Source of the DNA: Nitrospirota bacterium
Lineage (GTDB): Bacteria > UBA2233
Direction of reading: 5' to 3'
Length of the DNA: 64,000 nucleotides
Assembly (NCBI GenBank): GCA_011620345.1
Contig: WOZJ01000050.1
Span: 35,812 to 99,811 of the forward strand
Each line of letters begins with the position of its first letter. The first letter of the stretch is position 1. The notes under the pieces are model-generated. The model had not been told where the DNA came from and ran no database searches. It was given only the letters and a program-made list of their open reading frames with translations. Shown one piece after another: positions 53,198 through 61,570 of this stretch. The position numbers were made by a program, and so were the translations under genes.

Positions 53198-54223
53198 CTA
53201 GTTGATCGTCCAGGTCTCGAGCCCGTCGAACAGCGCCATGAAAGAGTTGTCCTTCGCTTTGGCTTTTGCTTTCTTGACTTGACCGTCTAGGATTTCGTCG
53301 TAGGCTGGGCTTTGAACGTTTCTAAAAATGCCCATAGGAACGGGAAATTCCGGGTAGGTCATGCCAGAGACTAGGAAGGCATACGCCGGGTCTTGGAGCC
53401 CTGATTTATGAACGAGAAGGCGCTCTTTTGGGGCCTCAGAGGCGGGGACGACCCTTGGCGACATTTCCTCTGAAATAACGGCATTTTCTTTGTCTTTGCC
53501 GAACAGAAGCGGCTGGCCTTCTTCTAGGTATAGCAAGTGGTCGGGCCTCGATTCCTTGGAAACGATCGGGTCAAACACAGAGTCGTTAAAGACTACGCAA
53601 TTCTGCCAAATCTCGATAAAGGCGGAGCCTTTGTGCAACGCCGCCTCTTTCAAAATAGCCTGGAGGTGCGGTCCGTCGACATCGAACGCCCTCGCCACGA
53701 ACGTCGCTCCGGCGCCCAAGGCAAGCCGAAGCGGGGAGAACGGGTAGTCTGGAACTCCGTAGGGGGATGATTTGGTAACCTGCCCCATTTGCGTGGTGGG
53801 AGAGTATTGTCCCTTCGTAAGGCCGTATATTTCGTTGTTGAACATGACGATCTTGAGGTCCAAGTTCCTACGGAGCGCATGGATCAAATGGTTCCCCCCT
53901 ATGCTCATGGCGTCTCCGTCGCCCGTCATCACCCAGACGCTCAACTTTGGGTTTGCAAGCTTCACGCCCGTGGCGACCGCCGGTGCCCTGCCGTGGATGC
54001 TGTGGAGCCCGTAGGTGTTCATGTAGTAAGGGAAACGGCTCGAGCATCCTATCCCCGATACGAAAACAAAGTTCTCTCTGGGGGTGTTCAACTCAGGAAG
54101 TATCTTTTGGATGCTTGCCAGGATGGCGTAATCTCCGCAGCCGGGACACCACTTCACCTCCCCGCCTGGAATAAGATCTTTTCTCGTGAACTTCGGTATG
54201 GATGCCGATTCCTGCATTTTCAT
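53198..54223 (-). CDS. korB: 2-oxoacid:ferredoxin oxidoreductase beta subunit (two-subunit type)
   Basis: 341 residues; the TPP-binding half of the fused gamma-alpha/beta enzyme. 'EVKWCPGCGDYAILASIQK' at the N-terminus and 'VMTGDGDAMSIGGNHLIHAL' bind TPP and Mg. 'EIYGLTKGQYSPTTQ' is the conserved catalytic-loop block. It has a longer C-terminal tail than the beta subunit at 56.9 kb. ATG overlaps the upstream gamma-alpha stop (ATGA). Likely substrate 2-oxoglutarate by resemblance to bacterial KorAB, but pyruvate is not excluded. Confidence 0.92.
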   Translation of the reverse strand: MKMQESASIPKFTRKDLIPGGEVKWCPGCGDYAILASIQKILPELNTPRENFVFVSGIGCSSRFPYYMNTYGLHSIHGRAPAVATGVKLANPKLSVWVMTGDGDAMSIGGNHLIHALRRNLDLKIVMFNNEIYGLTKGQYSPTTQMGQVTKSSPYGVPDYPFSPLRLALGAGATFVARAFDVDGPHLQAILKEAALHKGSAFIEIWQNCVVFNDSVFDPIVSKESRPDHLLYLEEGQPLLFGKDKENAVISEEMSPRVVPASEAPKERLLVHKSGLQDPAYAFLVSGMTYPEFPVPMGIFRNVQSPAYDEILDGQVKKAKAKAKDNSFMALFDGLETWTIN

Positions 54224-56085
54224 GCAACGACTCCTTCAAAAACTTGGTGGACAAATTCTACGATCTCTTGCGCTCGTATAGGAACCCCTAGGACACGATT
54301 GAACGGGATGGTCTCGATCAAATACGTTGCCCGGAGGATTCTGGAGAGCTGGCCAAGGTTAATTTCGGGGACGATCACTTTTTTGAAGCGCTTGAGGACC
54401 TCGCCCAAGTTCCCAGGCAACGGGTTTAGGTAGCTCAAATGGACCTGGGCGACGGGAATGCCGCTACGGTTAAGCTCATCGACGCTCTGGGCGATCGCCC
54501 CGAACGTCGAACCCCACCCGACCAAAGCCACCTCAGAGTCGGGGCTGCCTAGCACCTCGACGTCGGGAATGTCTTGCTGAACCCTGGCGATCTTCTCTTG
54601 CCTCGTAAGAACCATTTTCTCGTGATTGTCGGCATCGTAGCTTACGCATCCTGTCAAGGAGTCTTTTTCAAGGCCTCCAATTCGGTGTTCCAGGCCCGGC
54701 GTTCCGGGAATCGCCCACGGCCTTGCAAGGGTTTTCGGATCCCGCAGATAGGGGTAAAAGCCGTTCGGGTCCGTTCGTAACTGAACTTTTATCTCGGGAA
54801 GTTCGTTGGGGCTAGGGATGCGAAATGGCTCCGAGCCGTTTGCCAGGTAGCTGTCCGAGAGGACAATTACGGGGATCATGTACTTGGTGGCGATTCTGAC
54901 AGCCTCGTATGCCATGTGGAAACAATCGGCCGAGTTCTTCGCGGCCAGGACGACGACTGGGGCCTCGCCATGCCGGCCGTAGATGGCCTGCATGAGGTCG
55001 GATTGCTCGGTCTTGGTCGGCAATCCTGTCGATGGCCCACCCCTTTGGACGTCCACGATGACTAACGGGATCTCAAGCATGAGGGCAAGACCAAGCGCTT
55101 CTTGTTTGAGCGACAAGCCAGGACCGGAAGTGGACGTTGCAGCGATCATTCCAGCAAAGCTAGCCCCGATGGCCGAGCAAATACCCGCAATTTCATCTTC
55201 AGCCTGGAAGGTGACAACATTTAGGTGCTTTAGCTTGGCCAGCTCATGAAGAATTTCTGATGCGGGCGTGATCGGATAGCTGCCTAAAAACAGCTCAAGC
55301 CCGGCCTGCTTTGCAGCCGCGACAAGCCCGTAAGCAATGGCTTGATTGCCTGTTAAATTAGTGTACAACCCTGGGTTCATCCTTGCCCGAGGAATATCGT
55401 AGAGAGGGAAAGCGCTAAAAATTTCGGCGTTTTCTCCGTAACGATAGCCCGCCACAAGGGTCTTTTCGTTTGCCTCCATAATGGCAGGATTCTTGGCAAA
55501 CTTCTTTTTGATCCAGTCGATCGTGGGCTCGATTTTCCGGTTGAACATCCAAGAAATTAGGCCGAGCGCGAAGAAATTCTTGCAGCGCTCCGCTTGGGCC
55601 GGGGTTAAGCCTAGGTCGTTTACGGCAAGCTGGGTAAGCTTGGTGATCTCGACCTCGTAGAGGCGGTAGCTGGACTTGATACGGTCCAAGTCTTCCTTGG
55701 TCAAACCGGCCTTTTGGAGGTTACGCTCTGTAAGGCTCGAGGTGTTCAAAAGCACGATTCCGCCATCTTTGAGCCCCTTGAGGCCTACTTTGAGGGCTGC
55801 GGGGTTCATGGCGACGAGGACGTCTGGGTTGTCTCCTGGCGTGTAAACATCGGATGCCCCGATCTGGAGCTGAAACCCGCTTACGCCGTTCAGGGTTCCA
55901 ATCGGGGCCCGGATTTCTGCGGGATAATCTGGAAAGGTGGCTAGGTCGTTTCCCATCCAGGCGGCTTCCGTTGCAAAAAGGTTCCCTATCAGCTGCATGC
56001 CGTCGCCGGAGTCGCCCGCAAAGCGTACGGTAACTTTGTTGACAATCGTGCGTTCTTGGCTTGCAAGGCCCGAATCGGATGGCAT
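54220..56085 (-). CDS. korA: 2-oxoacid:ferredoxin oxidoreductase fused gamma-alpha subunit
   Basis: 621 residues from ATG 56085 (ribosome site AAGGAGGAG); an in-frame start further upstream lacks such a site. The N-terminal ~190 residues are the gamma domain ('VRFAGDSGDGMQLIG'). The alpha domain follows with 'LFLGSYPITPASEILHEL', 'EDEIAGICSAIGASFAG' and 'DVQRGGPSTGLPTKTEQSD'. This gamma-alpha fusion with a separate beta is the KorA/KorB design of aerobic and microaerobic bacteria. It forms a two-gene operon with korB and is separated from the four-subunit enzyme by a hairpin. Confidence 0.93.
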   Translation of the reverse strand: MPSDSGLASQERTIVNKVTVRFAGDSGDGMQLIGNLFATEAAWMGNDLATFPDYPAEIRAPIGTLNGVSGFQLQIGASDVYTPGDNPDVLVAMNPAALKVGLKGLKDGGIVLLNTSSLTERNLQKAGLTKEDLDRIKSSYRLYEVEITKLTQLAVNDLGLTPAQAERCKNFFALGLISWMFNRKIEPTIDWIKKKFAKNPAIMEANEKTLVAGYRYGENAEIFSAFPLYDIPRARMNPGLYTNLTGNQAIAYGLVAAAKQAGLELFLGSYPITPASEILHELAKLKHLNVVTFQAEDEIAGICSAIGASFAGMIAATSTSGPGLSLKQEALGLALMLEIPLVIVDVQRGGPSTGLPTKTEQSDLMQAIYGRHGEAPVVVLAAKNSADCFHMAYEAVRIATKYMIPVIVLSDSYLANGSEPFRIPSPNELPEIKVQLRTDPNGFYPYLRDPKTLARPWAIPGTPGLEHRIGGLEKDSLTGCVSYDADNHEKMVLTRQEKIARVQQDIPDVEVLGSPDSEVALVGWGSTFGAIAQSVDELNRSGIPVAQVHLSYLNPLPGNLGEVLKRFKKVIVPEINLGQLSRILRATYLIETIPFNRVLGVPIRAQEIVEFVHQVFEGVVA

Positions 56086-56131
56086 ATCGCTCCTCCTTAA
56101 AGGATTGAGGCGGGAAGCCCGCTTATGAGAC

Positions 56132-56165
56132 AAGGAGCGGCCTCCATAGGCCGCTCCTTTCTATT
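56132..56165. terminator. Hairpin between the two oxidoreductase operons
   Basis: 12-bp stem AAGGAGCGGCCT (56132-56143) / AGGCCGCTCCTT (56148-56159) with a CCAT loop. The T-rich run follows on the plus strand (TTTCTATT); on the minus strand, in the direction of the flanking genes, only TTGTCT follows. It may attenuate read-through from the upstream KOR operon, or process and stabilise the mRNA. Confidence 0.5.
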
Positions 56166-56292
56166 ATACAACCAAACGCACGGAAAAAAAGAGTATCGAC
56201 ACCTCTTACGGAAGGATTGGCCGCAAATCGCTGCCTTTTTGTTTCTTTTCTAAAATGCCAGCCAGACTTGCTTTGCGGCGAGGTGGCACGAT

Positions 56293-56847
56293 TTAGTTCG
56301 CCACGTAGCGTTCGAGCCCGTAGGTGTATCCCATCTCGAACGCCTTGAGGTTTAGAGCCTCCGTCCCTTTGGGGACTGAGCTTTCCACCGCCTGCTTCAT
56401 CGCATCCTTCGAGACAATACCTGTGGTTGCAGTGAGAAACCCTAGCATGACGATATTCGTGACCATCCTGCGGCCGGCCTCCTCGGCTAGCCGGGTTGCT
56501 GGAATGGCGAACGTTCGTAGTGCGGGTAAGGCTTTTTCAAGCTTGACGAGCTCTTCTTCGATTAGGAGCGTTCCTTCGGGCTTGAGAGAGCTGGCGTATA
56601 CATTATAGGCCTCCTGCGACATGGCTACGAGAATGTCTGCTTGTGTCGTGTAAGGATAGAGAACCTTCCCCTCTTCGAGCACAACCTGGGCACTACAAGC
56701 GCCTCCCCTGGCCTCAGGTCCAAAGCTCTGCGTCATGGCGGCTTCTTTCCCCTCGAACAGGGCCCAGGCCTTTCCTAAGATGATGCCCATCAAGATGACG
56801 CCCTGACCGCCGAACCCAGCAATCCGTATTTCGATGCGTTTATCCAT
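56293..56847 (-). CDS. korC: 2-oxoacid:ferredoxin oxidoreductase gamma subunit
   Basis: 184 residues. 'IAGFGGQGVILMGIILGKA' at the N-terminus and 'MTQSFGPEARGGACSAQVV' are the gamma-subunit signature. Fourth gene of the D-A-B-C operon, 3 bp after korB of this set. The gamma subunit helps position CoA and the other subunits. Confidence 0.93.
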   Translation of the reverse strand: MDKRIEIRIAGFGGQGVILMGIILGKAWALFEGKEAAMTQSFGPEARGGACSAQVVLEEGKVLYPYTTQADILVAMSQEAYNVYASSLKPEGTLLIEEELVKLEKALPALRTFAIPATRLAEEAGRRMVTNIVMLGFLTATTGIVSKDAMKQAVESSVPKGTEALNLKAFEMGYTYGLERYVAN

Positions 56848-56850
56848 TGC

Positions 56851-57732
56851 CTATGCCCCCGCGACTGCTTGTTTTCCGCCCTTTAGCAGGCCTGCGTAGT
56901 GCTCTTGGTAGGCGTCGTAGTACTCCTTTTTCTCGATGTCGAGAAACTTGCCGATCGTGACCTTGTCCTGGTGTCGAAGGTCTATGCCGACATCTTTGGT
57001 ATCGGCCCCGTTTTGTATCACGCAGTGCTCCTTGTAGTATTTCAGCTCTTCGACGGCCCCGCCAAGGCGATTGCGTCTTAAGTAAATTGTGGGGCAGGGG
57101 GCAAGGATTTCCACGAACGAAAACCCTTTTTTCTGAAGTGCTTCCAGTATGGCCTTTTTGGTCTGGACGACGTGGTAGGCAGTCCACCTGGCCACGTAAA
57201 CGGCCCCGGAAGAAGCGGCGAGGTGGGGGAGGTTGAACGGCTCCTCAAACACGCCATACGGGGCAGTCGTTTCTATGCTTTCTTTTGGGGCCGTCGGTGT
57301 TGCTTGGCCTCCCGTCATCGCGTAGGTGAAGTTGTTTACCAGGATGACCGTGAGGTCAAGGTTGCGTCTTGCCGCGTGGATAAAGTGGTTCCCCCCGATA
57401 CCGGCGAGGTCGCCGTCGCCGGAGTACACGACGACATGGAGTTTTGGGTTGGAGAGCTTAAGCCCCGTTGCGAACGGGATGGCCCTGCCGTGGGTTGTGT
57501 GGAACGAATCGAGCTTCAGGTAACCCGCAACCCGGCCCGTGCATCCTATCCCTGAGACGATGGCAAGCTCATCGAGCGGGATACCGCAGTCCATGACCGC
57601 CCTGGCAAAGCAGTTGACGGTCGTCCCGATGCCGCAACCAGGACACCAGATATGAGGCATGCGTTCCGTCCGTAAGAAGGGAACAACCGGGTTGAGCGGT
57701 AGAGTGCATTCGGTGGAATCGTTCGAATTCAT
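56851..57732 (-). CDS. korB: 2-oxoacid:ferredoxin oxidoreductase beta subunit (four-subunit type)
   Basis: 293 residues with 'HIWCPGCGIGTTVNCFARAV' and the TPP motif 'VYSGDGDLAGIGGNHFIHAA'. 'NFTYAMTGGQATPTAP' replaces the KorAB-type loop, which marks the archaeal-style KGOR/VOR group. ATG overlaps the alpha stop as ATGA, with an AAGGAGG ribosome site inside the alpha gene. Paralogous to the 341-residue beta subunit at 53.2 kb, but clearly diverged from it. Confidence 0.93.
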   Translation of the reverse strand: MNSNDSTECTLPLNPVVPFLRTERMPHIWCPGCGIGTTVNCFARAVMDCGIPLDELAIVSGIGCTGRVAGYLKLDSFHTTHGRAIPFATGLKLSNPKLHVVVYSGDGDLAGIGGNHFIHAARRNLDLTVILVNNFTYAMTGGQATPTAPKESIETTAPYGVFEEPFNLPHLAASSGAVYVARWTAYHVVQTKKAILEALQKKGFSFVEILAPCPTIYLRRNRLGGAVEELKYYKEHCVIQNGADTKDVGIDLRHQDKVTIGKFLDIEKKEYYDAYQEHYAGLLKGGKQAVAGA

Positions 57733-58907
57733 GAAAGGGCCTCCTTGATCGCATGAAAAATATCTTGAGGGTCATGAACGCCACCGCCCGGATGACCTAC
57801 TGGAACGACCGGGCAACGCCCCTGGACGGCGCGCTCGACTTCGTTGGCCACCTGGCCTCGCAGGTTAAGTTCGGGGACGACGATTGCCCGAACCCGCGTA
57901 GCGAGCTCCTGGATGCGCTGGCCGGGGAAAGGCCATACCGTGATTAACCGAAAGAGGCCCGCTTGAATGCCATCTTGCTTGGCGAGTTCTATCGCCTTTA
58001 GTGCCACGCGCGCGGAAATTCCGTAGGAAATCACCGCGACTTCCGCGCCTTGAAGGTTGCGCTCTTCCCACTTCCATATTTTTGGGGCGTTTCGTTGGAT
58101 CTTTTCGATAAGCCTTACGACGAGCTGTCTTTGGGTTGCAAGGGTGGTAGATGGGTAGCCTCGTTCGTCGTGCGTTAAGCCGGTTACGTGGAACCGGTAG
58201 CCGTCTCCCGCCTTGACCATTTCGGGAACGAGGTCCTCTCCGGGGGCGTAAGGGAGGAATTCTTCCGGGGGCTTTTTCGTAAAGCGCCGCCCGAGCACAG
58301 AAATTTCCCTTGCATCCGGAATGACAAGCTTCTCTGTCATGTGGCCGACACACTCGTCCATCATGAAAAACACGGGAACCCGGTAGGCTTCTGCAAGGTT
58401 AAAAGCCTCGATCATGAAATCAAAGCATTCCTGGACGCTTGAAGGACAGAGCGCGATCGCTTCGTAATCCCCGTGCGATCCAAAGCGGCACTGAAGCATG
58501 TCGCCTTGAGCGGGAAGCGTTGGAAGGCCGGTCGATGGGCCTGCGCGCTGGACATCGACAAAAACACATGGAGTCTCCGTCATGGCGGCGTACCCCGTAT
58601 GCTCCATCATGAGCGAAAACCCAGGGCCTGAGGTGACCGTCATGGCCTTGAGTCCTCCCCAAACCGCACCTTGCAGGCAGATGCTCGATGCGATCTCGTC
58701 TTCCATTTGGATGAACATGGCGCCTACGTGTGGCGCCCGTTCGGCGAAGCGTTCGACGATCTCGGTCGAGGGTGTGATTGGATAGCCAGCGGCAAACCGA
58801 CAACCGGCAGCGATCGCACCTTCGCAGGCAGCGTGGTTGCCATCCATAAAATGAGTGCCCGAAAGAACTGCCTCGGGCTCGGCATGCTGGTAGAGAAGCT
58901 CAGCCAT
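57729..58907 (-). CDS. korA: 2-oxoacid:ferredoxin oxidoreductase alpha subunit
   Basis: 392 residues from ATG 58907, which shares its A with the ferredoxin-subunit stop (TGATG). 'GCRFAAGYPITPSTEIVERF' binds the TPP-proximal substrate region; 'QMEDEIASSICLQGAVWGG' and 'DVQRAGPSTGLPTLPAQGD' are the other alpha-subunit blocks. Second gene of the D-A-B-C operon. The substrate may be 2-oxoglutarate or another 2-oxoacid. Confidence 0.93.
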   Translation of the reverse strand: MAELLYQHAEPEAVLSGTHFMDGNHAACEGAIAAGCRFAAGYPITPSTEIVERFAERAPHVGAMFIQMEDEIASSICLQGAVWGGLKAMTVTSGPGFSLMMEHTGYAAMTETPCVFVDVQRAGPSTGLPTLPAQGDMLQCRFGSHGDYEAIALCPSSVQECFDFMIEAFNLAEAYRVPVFFMMDECVGHMTEKLVIPDAREISVLGRRFTKKPPEEFLPYAPGEDLVPEMVKAGDGYRFHVTGLTHDERGYPSTTLATQRQLVVRLIEKIQRNAPKIWKWEERNLQGAEVAVISYGISARVALKAIELAKQDGIQAGLFRLITVWPFPGQRIQELATRVRAIVVPELNLRGQVANEVERAVQGRCPVVPVGHPGGGVHDPQDIFHAIKEALS

Positions 58908-59119
58908 CAAGACGCCTCCTTCATTTCACGCTTGAACGCGTAGATGGCAAAATCGGGACAGTACATGCCGCACAGATCGCACCCCGAACACTTTTCCGGA
59001 TCTTTGAGCTCCGGGAAGTGGTAACCCTTTTGGTTGAAGGCGTCTGACATGGAAAGGACATGAACAGGACAGAATTCAACGCAAACGGTGCAACCTTTGC
59101 ACCGTTCCTGGGTGATCAT
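58907..59119 (-). CDS. korD: 2[4Fe-4S] ferredoxin-like delta subunit of 2-oxoacid oxidoreductase
   Basis: 70 residues from ATG 59119 ('MITQERCKGC'), preferred to an upstream TTG at 59152 because GAAGGGGTGG lies just before it. Two cluster motifs, 'CKGCTVCVEFCP' and 'CSGCDLCGMYCP', give two [4Fe-4S] clusters for electron transfer from the TPP centre to soluble ferredoxin. It leads the four-gene operon. Confidence 0.92.
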   Translation of the reverse strand: MITQERCKGCTVCVEFCPVHVLSMSDAFNQKGYHFPELKDPEKCSGCDLCGMYCPDFAIYAFKREMKEAS

Positions 59120-59242
59120 GACCACCCCTTCGAAGCGCCTTTTGCGCTGCACGGTATTCCCCCTTACGTTATGGATGTTTTGTGGATAACCTGTTTAGTA
59201 TACTCCATGGCGCATGGAACGCCAAACGGTAGAATGACCCGT

Positions 59243-59869
59243 TTAAAACGGCATACGTTCTTGGGAGGCCTTTTTTGCTGAGCGTCGTCGCTTGATCAAG
59301 AAAACGGCAAGGCTCGCGATTGCCGCGCCCACAAGCCCAAGTCCTGCCGATAGACTTAGATAGGCCTGAAAAGCTTCGTAAGAGCGGTAGAAGAAATACC
59401 CCATGAACGTGAGCGATGTTGCCCAAAGGAGGGCGCTGGCTAGCTCTACGACAAAGAACGCCGCTGCAGCCATGTGAAACATCCCGGCAAGCAGCGGTAC
59501 GATGCACCGGAGCGGCCCGATGAATTTACCTAGAACAAGCGCCCAGACGCCGTAACGCGCGATGAAACGCTTGCCCATCTCGAAGGATTCGGGCCTTAGA
59601 CTAGCCCTTTTGAGCAGCCAAGAGCTTTTCCTTCCGACAAAGAAGCTAAACGTATCCCCCAAGAAGGCCCCCAGGCTTGCGACGAGAATCAGCCAGATGG
59701 GGCTGAACGCGCCGTGGAACGCCAGGAACCCAGCGACGACGAGCAAGACCGTTCCCGGAAAGGCGAGGCTCACGAACGCGAGCGATTCGGCAAACGAGAA
59801 TGCGAACACGGCCAGATAACCTAGGTCTTGGTGGGCGCTTAGCCATTGGGTCAGCCCAGCAATCGTCAC
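59243..59869 (-). CDS. DedA family membrane protein
   Basis: 208 residues from GTG 59869, which overlaps the upstream stop as GTGA; a start 15 bases earlier is possible. Polytopic, with the DedA/SNARE-associated core 'FAESLAFVSLAFPGTVLLV', 'GAFLGDTFSFFVGRK', and 'FIARYGVWALVLGKFIGPLRCIVPLLAG' (quoted as the conserved G..R.iP..AG block). DedA proteins are lipid scramblases for undecaprenyl phosphate or phospholipids in several bacteria. Coupled to the DUF6775-like gene. Confidence 0.92.
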   Translation of the reverse strand: MTIAGLTQWLSAHQDLGYLAVFAFSFAESLAFVSLAFPGTVLLVVAGFLAFHGAFSPIWLILVASLGAFLGDTFSFFVGRKSSWLLKRASLRPESFEMGKRFIARYGVWALVLGKFIGPLRCIVPLLAGMFHMAAAAFFVVELASALLWATSLTFMGYFFYRSYEAFQAYLSLSAGLGLVGAAIASLAVFLIKRRRSAKKASQERMPF

Positions 59870-60687
59870 GGCGTAACCTTCCAATCCTTGACCATCCTAG
59901 AATGGGCAGAGCAAAGAGGAATGTCCTGCGAAAGGCCTGCGTTTTGGGCCTCATCAGGCCCGTAAAGGGCGATCAACTCATGGTGCCAATGCGCGTTGTG
60001 CAAGCTGCACCTTGCATCGTCACAAAACGCGTTGCCCGTTCGTAAATACGCAAGCGCTTGAAGCGCAAGCCCGGCAACGACCCGAGGCAGCCTTGAATCC
60101 CCATGATCGATGAACAGGGCCTTGAAGGCTCTATTGAGGCCGGCCGGGTCCAACCCGGATCGCTTCAAGAGGTAGTATTCCCTTGGCTTTGCAGGGGCAA
60201 GAACGATGCCTGGAATCGAGATGAGCGCCGGGAAGCCTAAGACATTCATCCGCAAATGGTAACGGCGGTCCGAAGGTTCGAACGTTGCCAGCAAGTCGGG
60301 CAAAAGCACTACAGGAAGGCTTGATAGGCGGGAAAAACCGGCTTGCTTCAGCAATGGCCGCAGAAAAACTTGAAGCAAGGCCCCCTCGTAAGGAATGCCG
60401 TAAGGTTTTTTTTCCGGGCTGGTCAAAAACCGGCCTTCAAAGGCGACCTCTGCCGGGAAGGGTTCTACGCTTTCGTTAGGGCCTACCTTGGCCGTAAGCT
60501 CTTTGATTCGCAGCTTGGCGAGCATCCCCGCGAGCGTTTCTTTGTCGGCGTTTTTTTCTTCCAAGATAACGCGGTATACATAGGGCGCGAAAGCGGGGAG
60601 GGGAGAGCCCGTTTCCTCGATGGAGGCCTTTAGCTTACGGGCTTCTCCCCCTAGGAGCTCTTCGGCCCCTAATACGACCCAGTCCAT
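59866..60687 (-). CDS. DUF6775-like putative metallopeptidase
   Basis: 273 residues. The C-terminal third has a dense ligand pattern: Cys222, Cys227, His230 and His233 in 'FCDDARCSLHNAHW', then Cys259 and His262 in 'LCSAHSR'. This arrangement, with 'APAKPREYYLLK' upstream, resembles DUF6775/archaemetzincin-related putative metallopeptidases known mainly from archaea. The classical HExxH is absent, so activity is unproven; the residues may only bind structural zinc. It starts 20 bp after thi4 and is coupled to dedA, suggesting one transcript. Confidence 0.6.
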   Translation of the reverse strand: MDWVVLGAEELLGGEARKLKASIEETGSPLPAFAPYVYRVILEEKNADKETLAGMLAKLRIKELTAKVGPNESVEPFPAEVAFEGRFLTSPEKKPYGIPYEGALLQVFLRPLLKQAGFSRLSSLPVVLLPDLLATFEPSDRRYHLRMNVLGFPALISIPGIVLAPAKPREYYLLKRSGLDPAGLNRAFKALFIDHGDSRLPRVVAGLALQALAYLRTGNAFCDDARCSLHNAHWHHELIALYGPDEAQNAGLSQDIPLCSAHSRMVKDWKVTP

Positions 60688-60706
60688 GGCCGCTTCTTGT
60701 TTCTCG

Positions 60707-61504
60707 CTAACGCCCTATTTTTAGGCTTTCCAGGATTGTCTCGGCCACGCGCTTGCCAGAAAGAAGCATACCCGAGAACGTCGGCCCCATTCTTGGGATT
60801 CCATACGTCGTCGTTACGGACATGCCGCAGACGAAAAGCCCCGGGTAGACCTCCCCCGTGTGTTCGACAACAAGGTCCTCGGAGGCCTCGACCCACATGG
60901 AGCCGTGCCCTGGCACCTTGAGCAACCCCTTGGATTCGAGCATCTTGACAACGAGGGCATCATGACCCGTCGCGTCCACGACGATTTTCGTTTCCAGGGC
61001 GATTGGGTCCACGCAGGTGATTTCTCTCGGTAGCGCCCTGACAGGCGTCCAGTTGACGACCACGCCCTGAACACGGTTGTCTCTAAGGACGACGTCATCG
61101 AAGATCGTCATGTTTGCAAACTTGACCCCAGCATCGCAGGCGGATGCGATGAGTTTTGAGCATGCGTGAGGCCCGTCGGCTACGAAAAGACCCTCTTGAG
61201 CCTTTTCGTAGGGCACGCCGATCTCATCGAGCACTTTCTCGCCCGGAGCACGGAACGTCACCTTGTTTAGCAGGTATCCCCCGATCCAGAACCCGCCGCC
61301 CAGATAGTTGTTCCGCTCGACGATGAGCGTTTTTAACCCTTGCCTTGCAAGGTCCCTCCCGGCTATCAGCCCGCTCGGGCCGGCACCAACGATGATGCAG
61401 TCAGACTCTACATACTCGACGAACTGCTTGGCAAAGGTATTGACGATAGCCCTGGTGATTTCCTTTTCCCCTACGGGGGCAAACAAACGACCCTCTTGCG
61501 CCAC
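60707..61504 (-). CDS. thi4: THI4-family thiazole synthase
   Basis: 265 residues; makes the adenylated thiazole carboxylate precursor of thiamine from NAD, glycine and a sulfur source. FAD/NAD-binding '[18 protein letters not shown]' near residue 36, '[17 protein letters not shown]', '[12 protein letters not shown]' and '[14 protein letters not shown]' are family signatures. The segment '[10 protein letters not shown]' places Cys164 at what I align with the sulfur-donating Cys of yeast and plant THI4; archaeal sulfide-using enzymes have His there. No TPP riboswitch is visible upstream. Precedes the DUF6775-like and dedA genes; a ThiF/MoeB gene lies upstream. Confidence 0.92.
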   Translation of the reverse strand: MAQEGRLFAPVGEKEITRAIVNTFAKQFVEYVESDCIIVGAGPSGLIAGRDLARQGLKTLIVERNNYLGGGFWIGGYLLNKVTFRAPGEKVLDEIGVPYEKAQEGLFVADGPHACSKLIASACDAGVKFANMTIFDDVVLRDNRVQGVVVNWTPVRALPREITCVDPIALETKIVVDATGHDALVVKMLESKGLLKVPGHGSMWVEASEDLVVEHTGEVYPGLFVCGMSVTTTYGIPRMGPTFSGMLLSGKRVAETILESLKIGR

Positions 61505-61570
61505 TACGCACTCCCAAAGATTTAATTTAAGGATTTGCTAAAACACCTCTTCCATTTTATCCTGCCGGGA

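Noticed and set aside
61505-61570. Possible TPP riboswitch upstream of thi4
   Set aside because: The 66-bp gap is AT-rich and too short, with no CUGAGA or ACCUGAUCUGGAU-like boxes.
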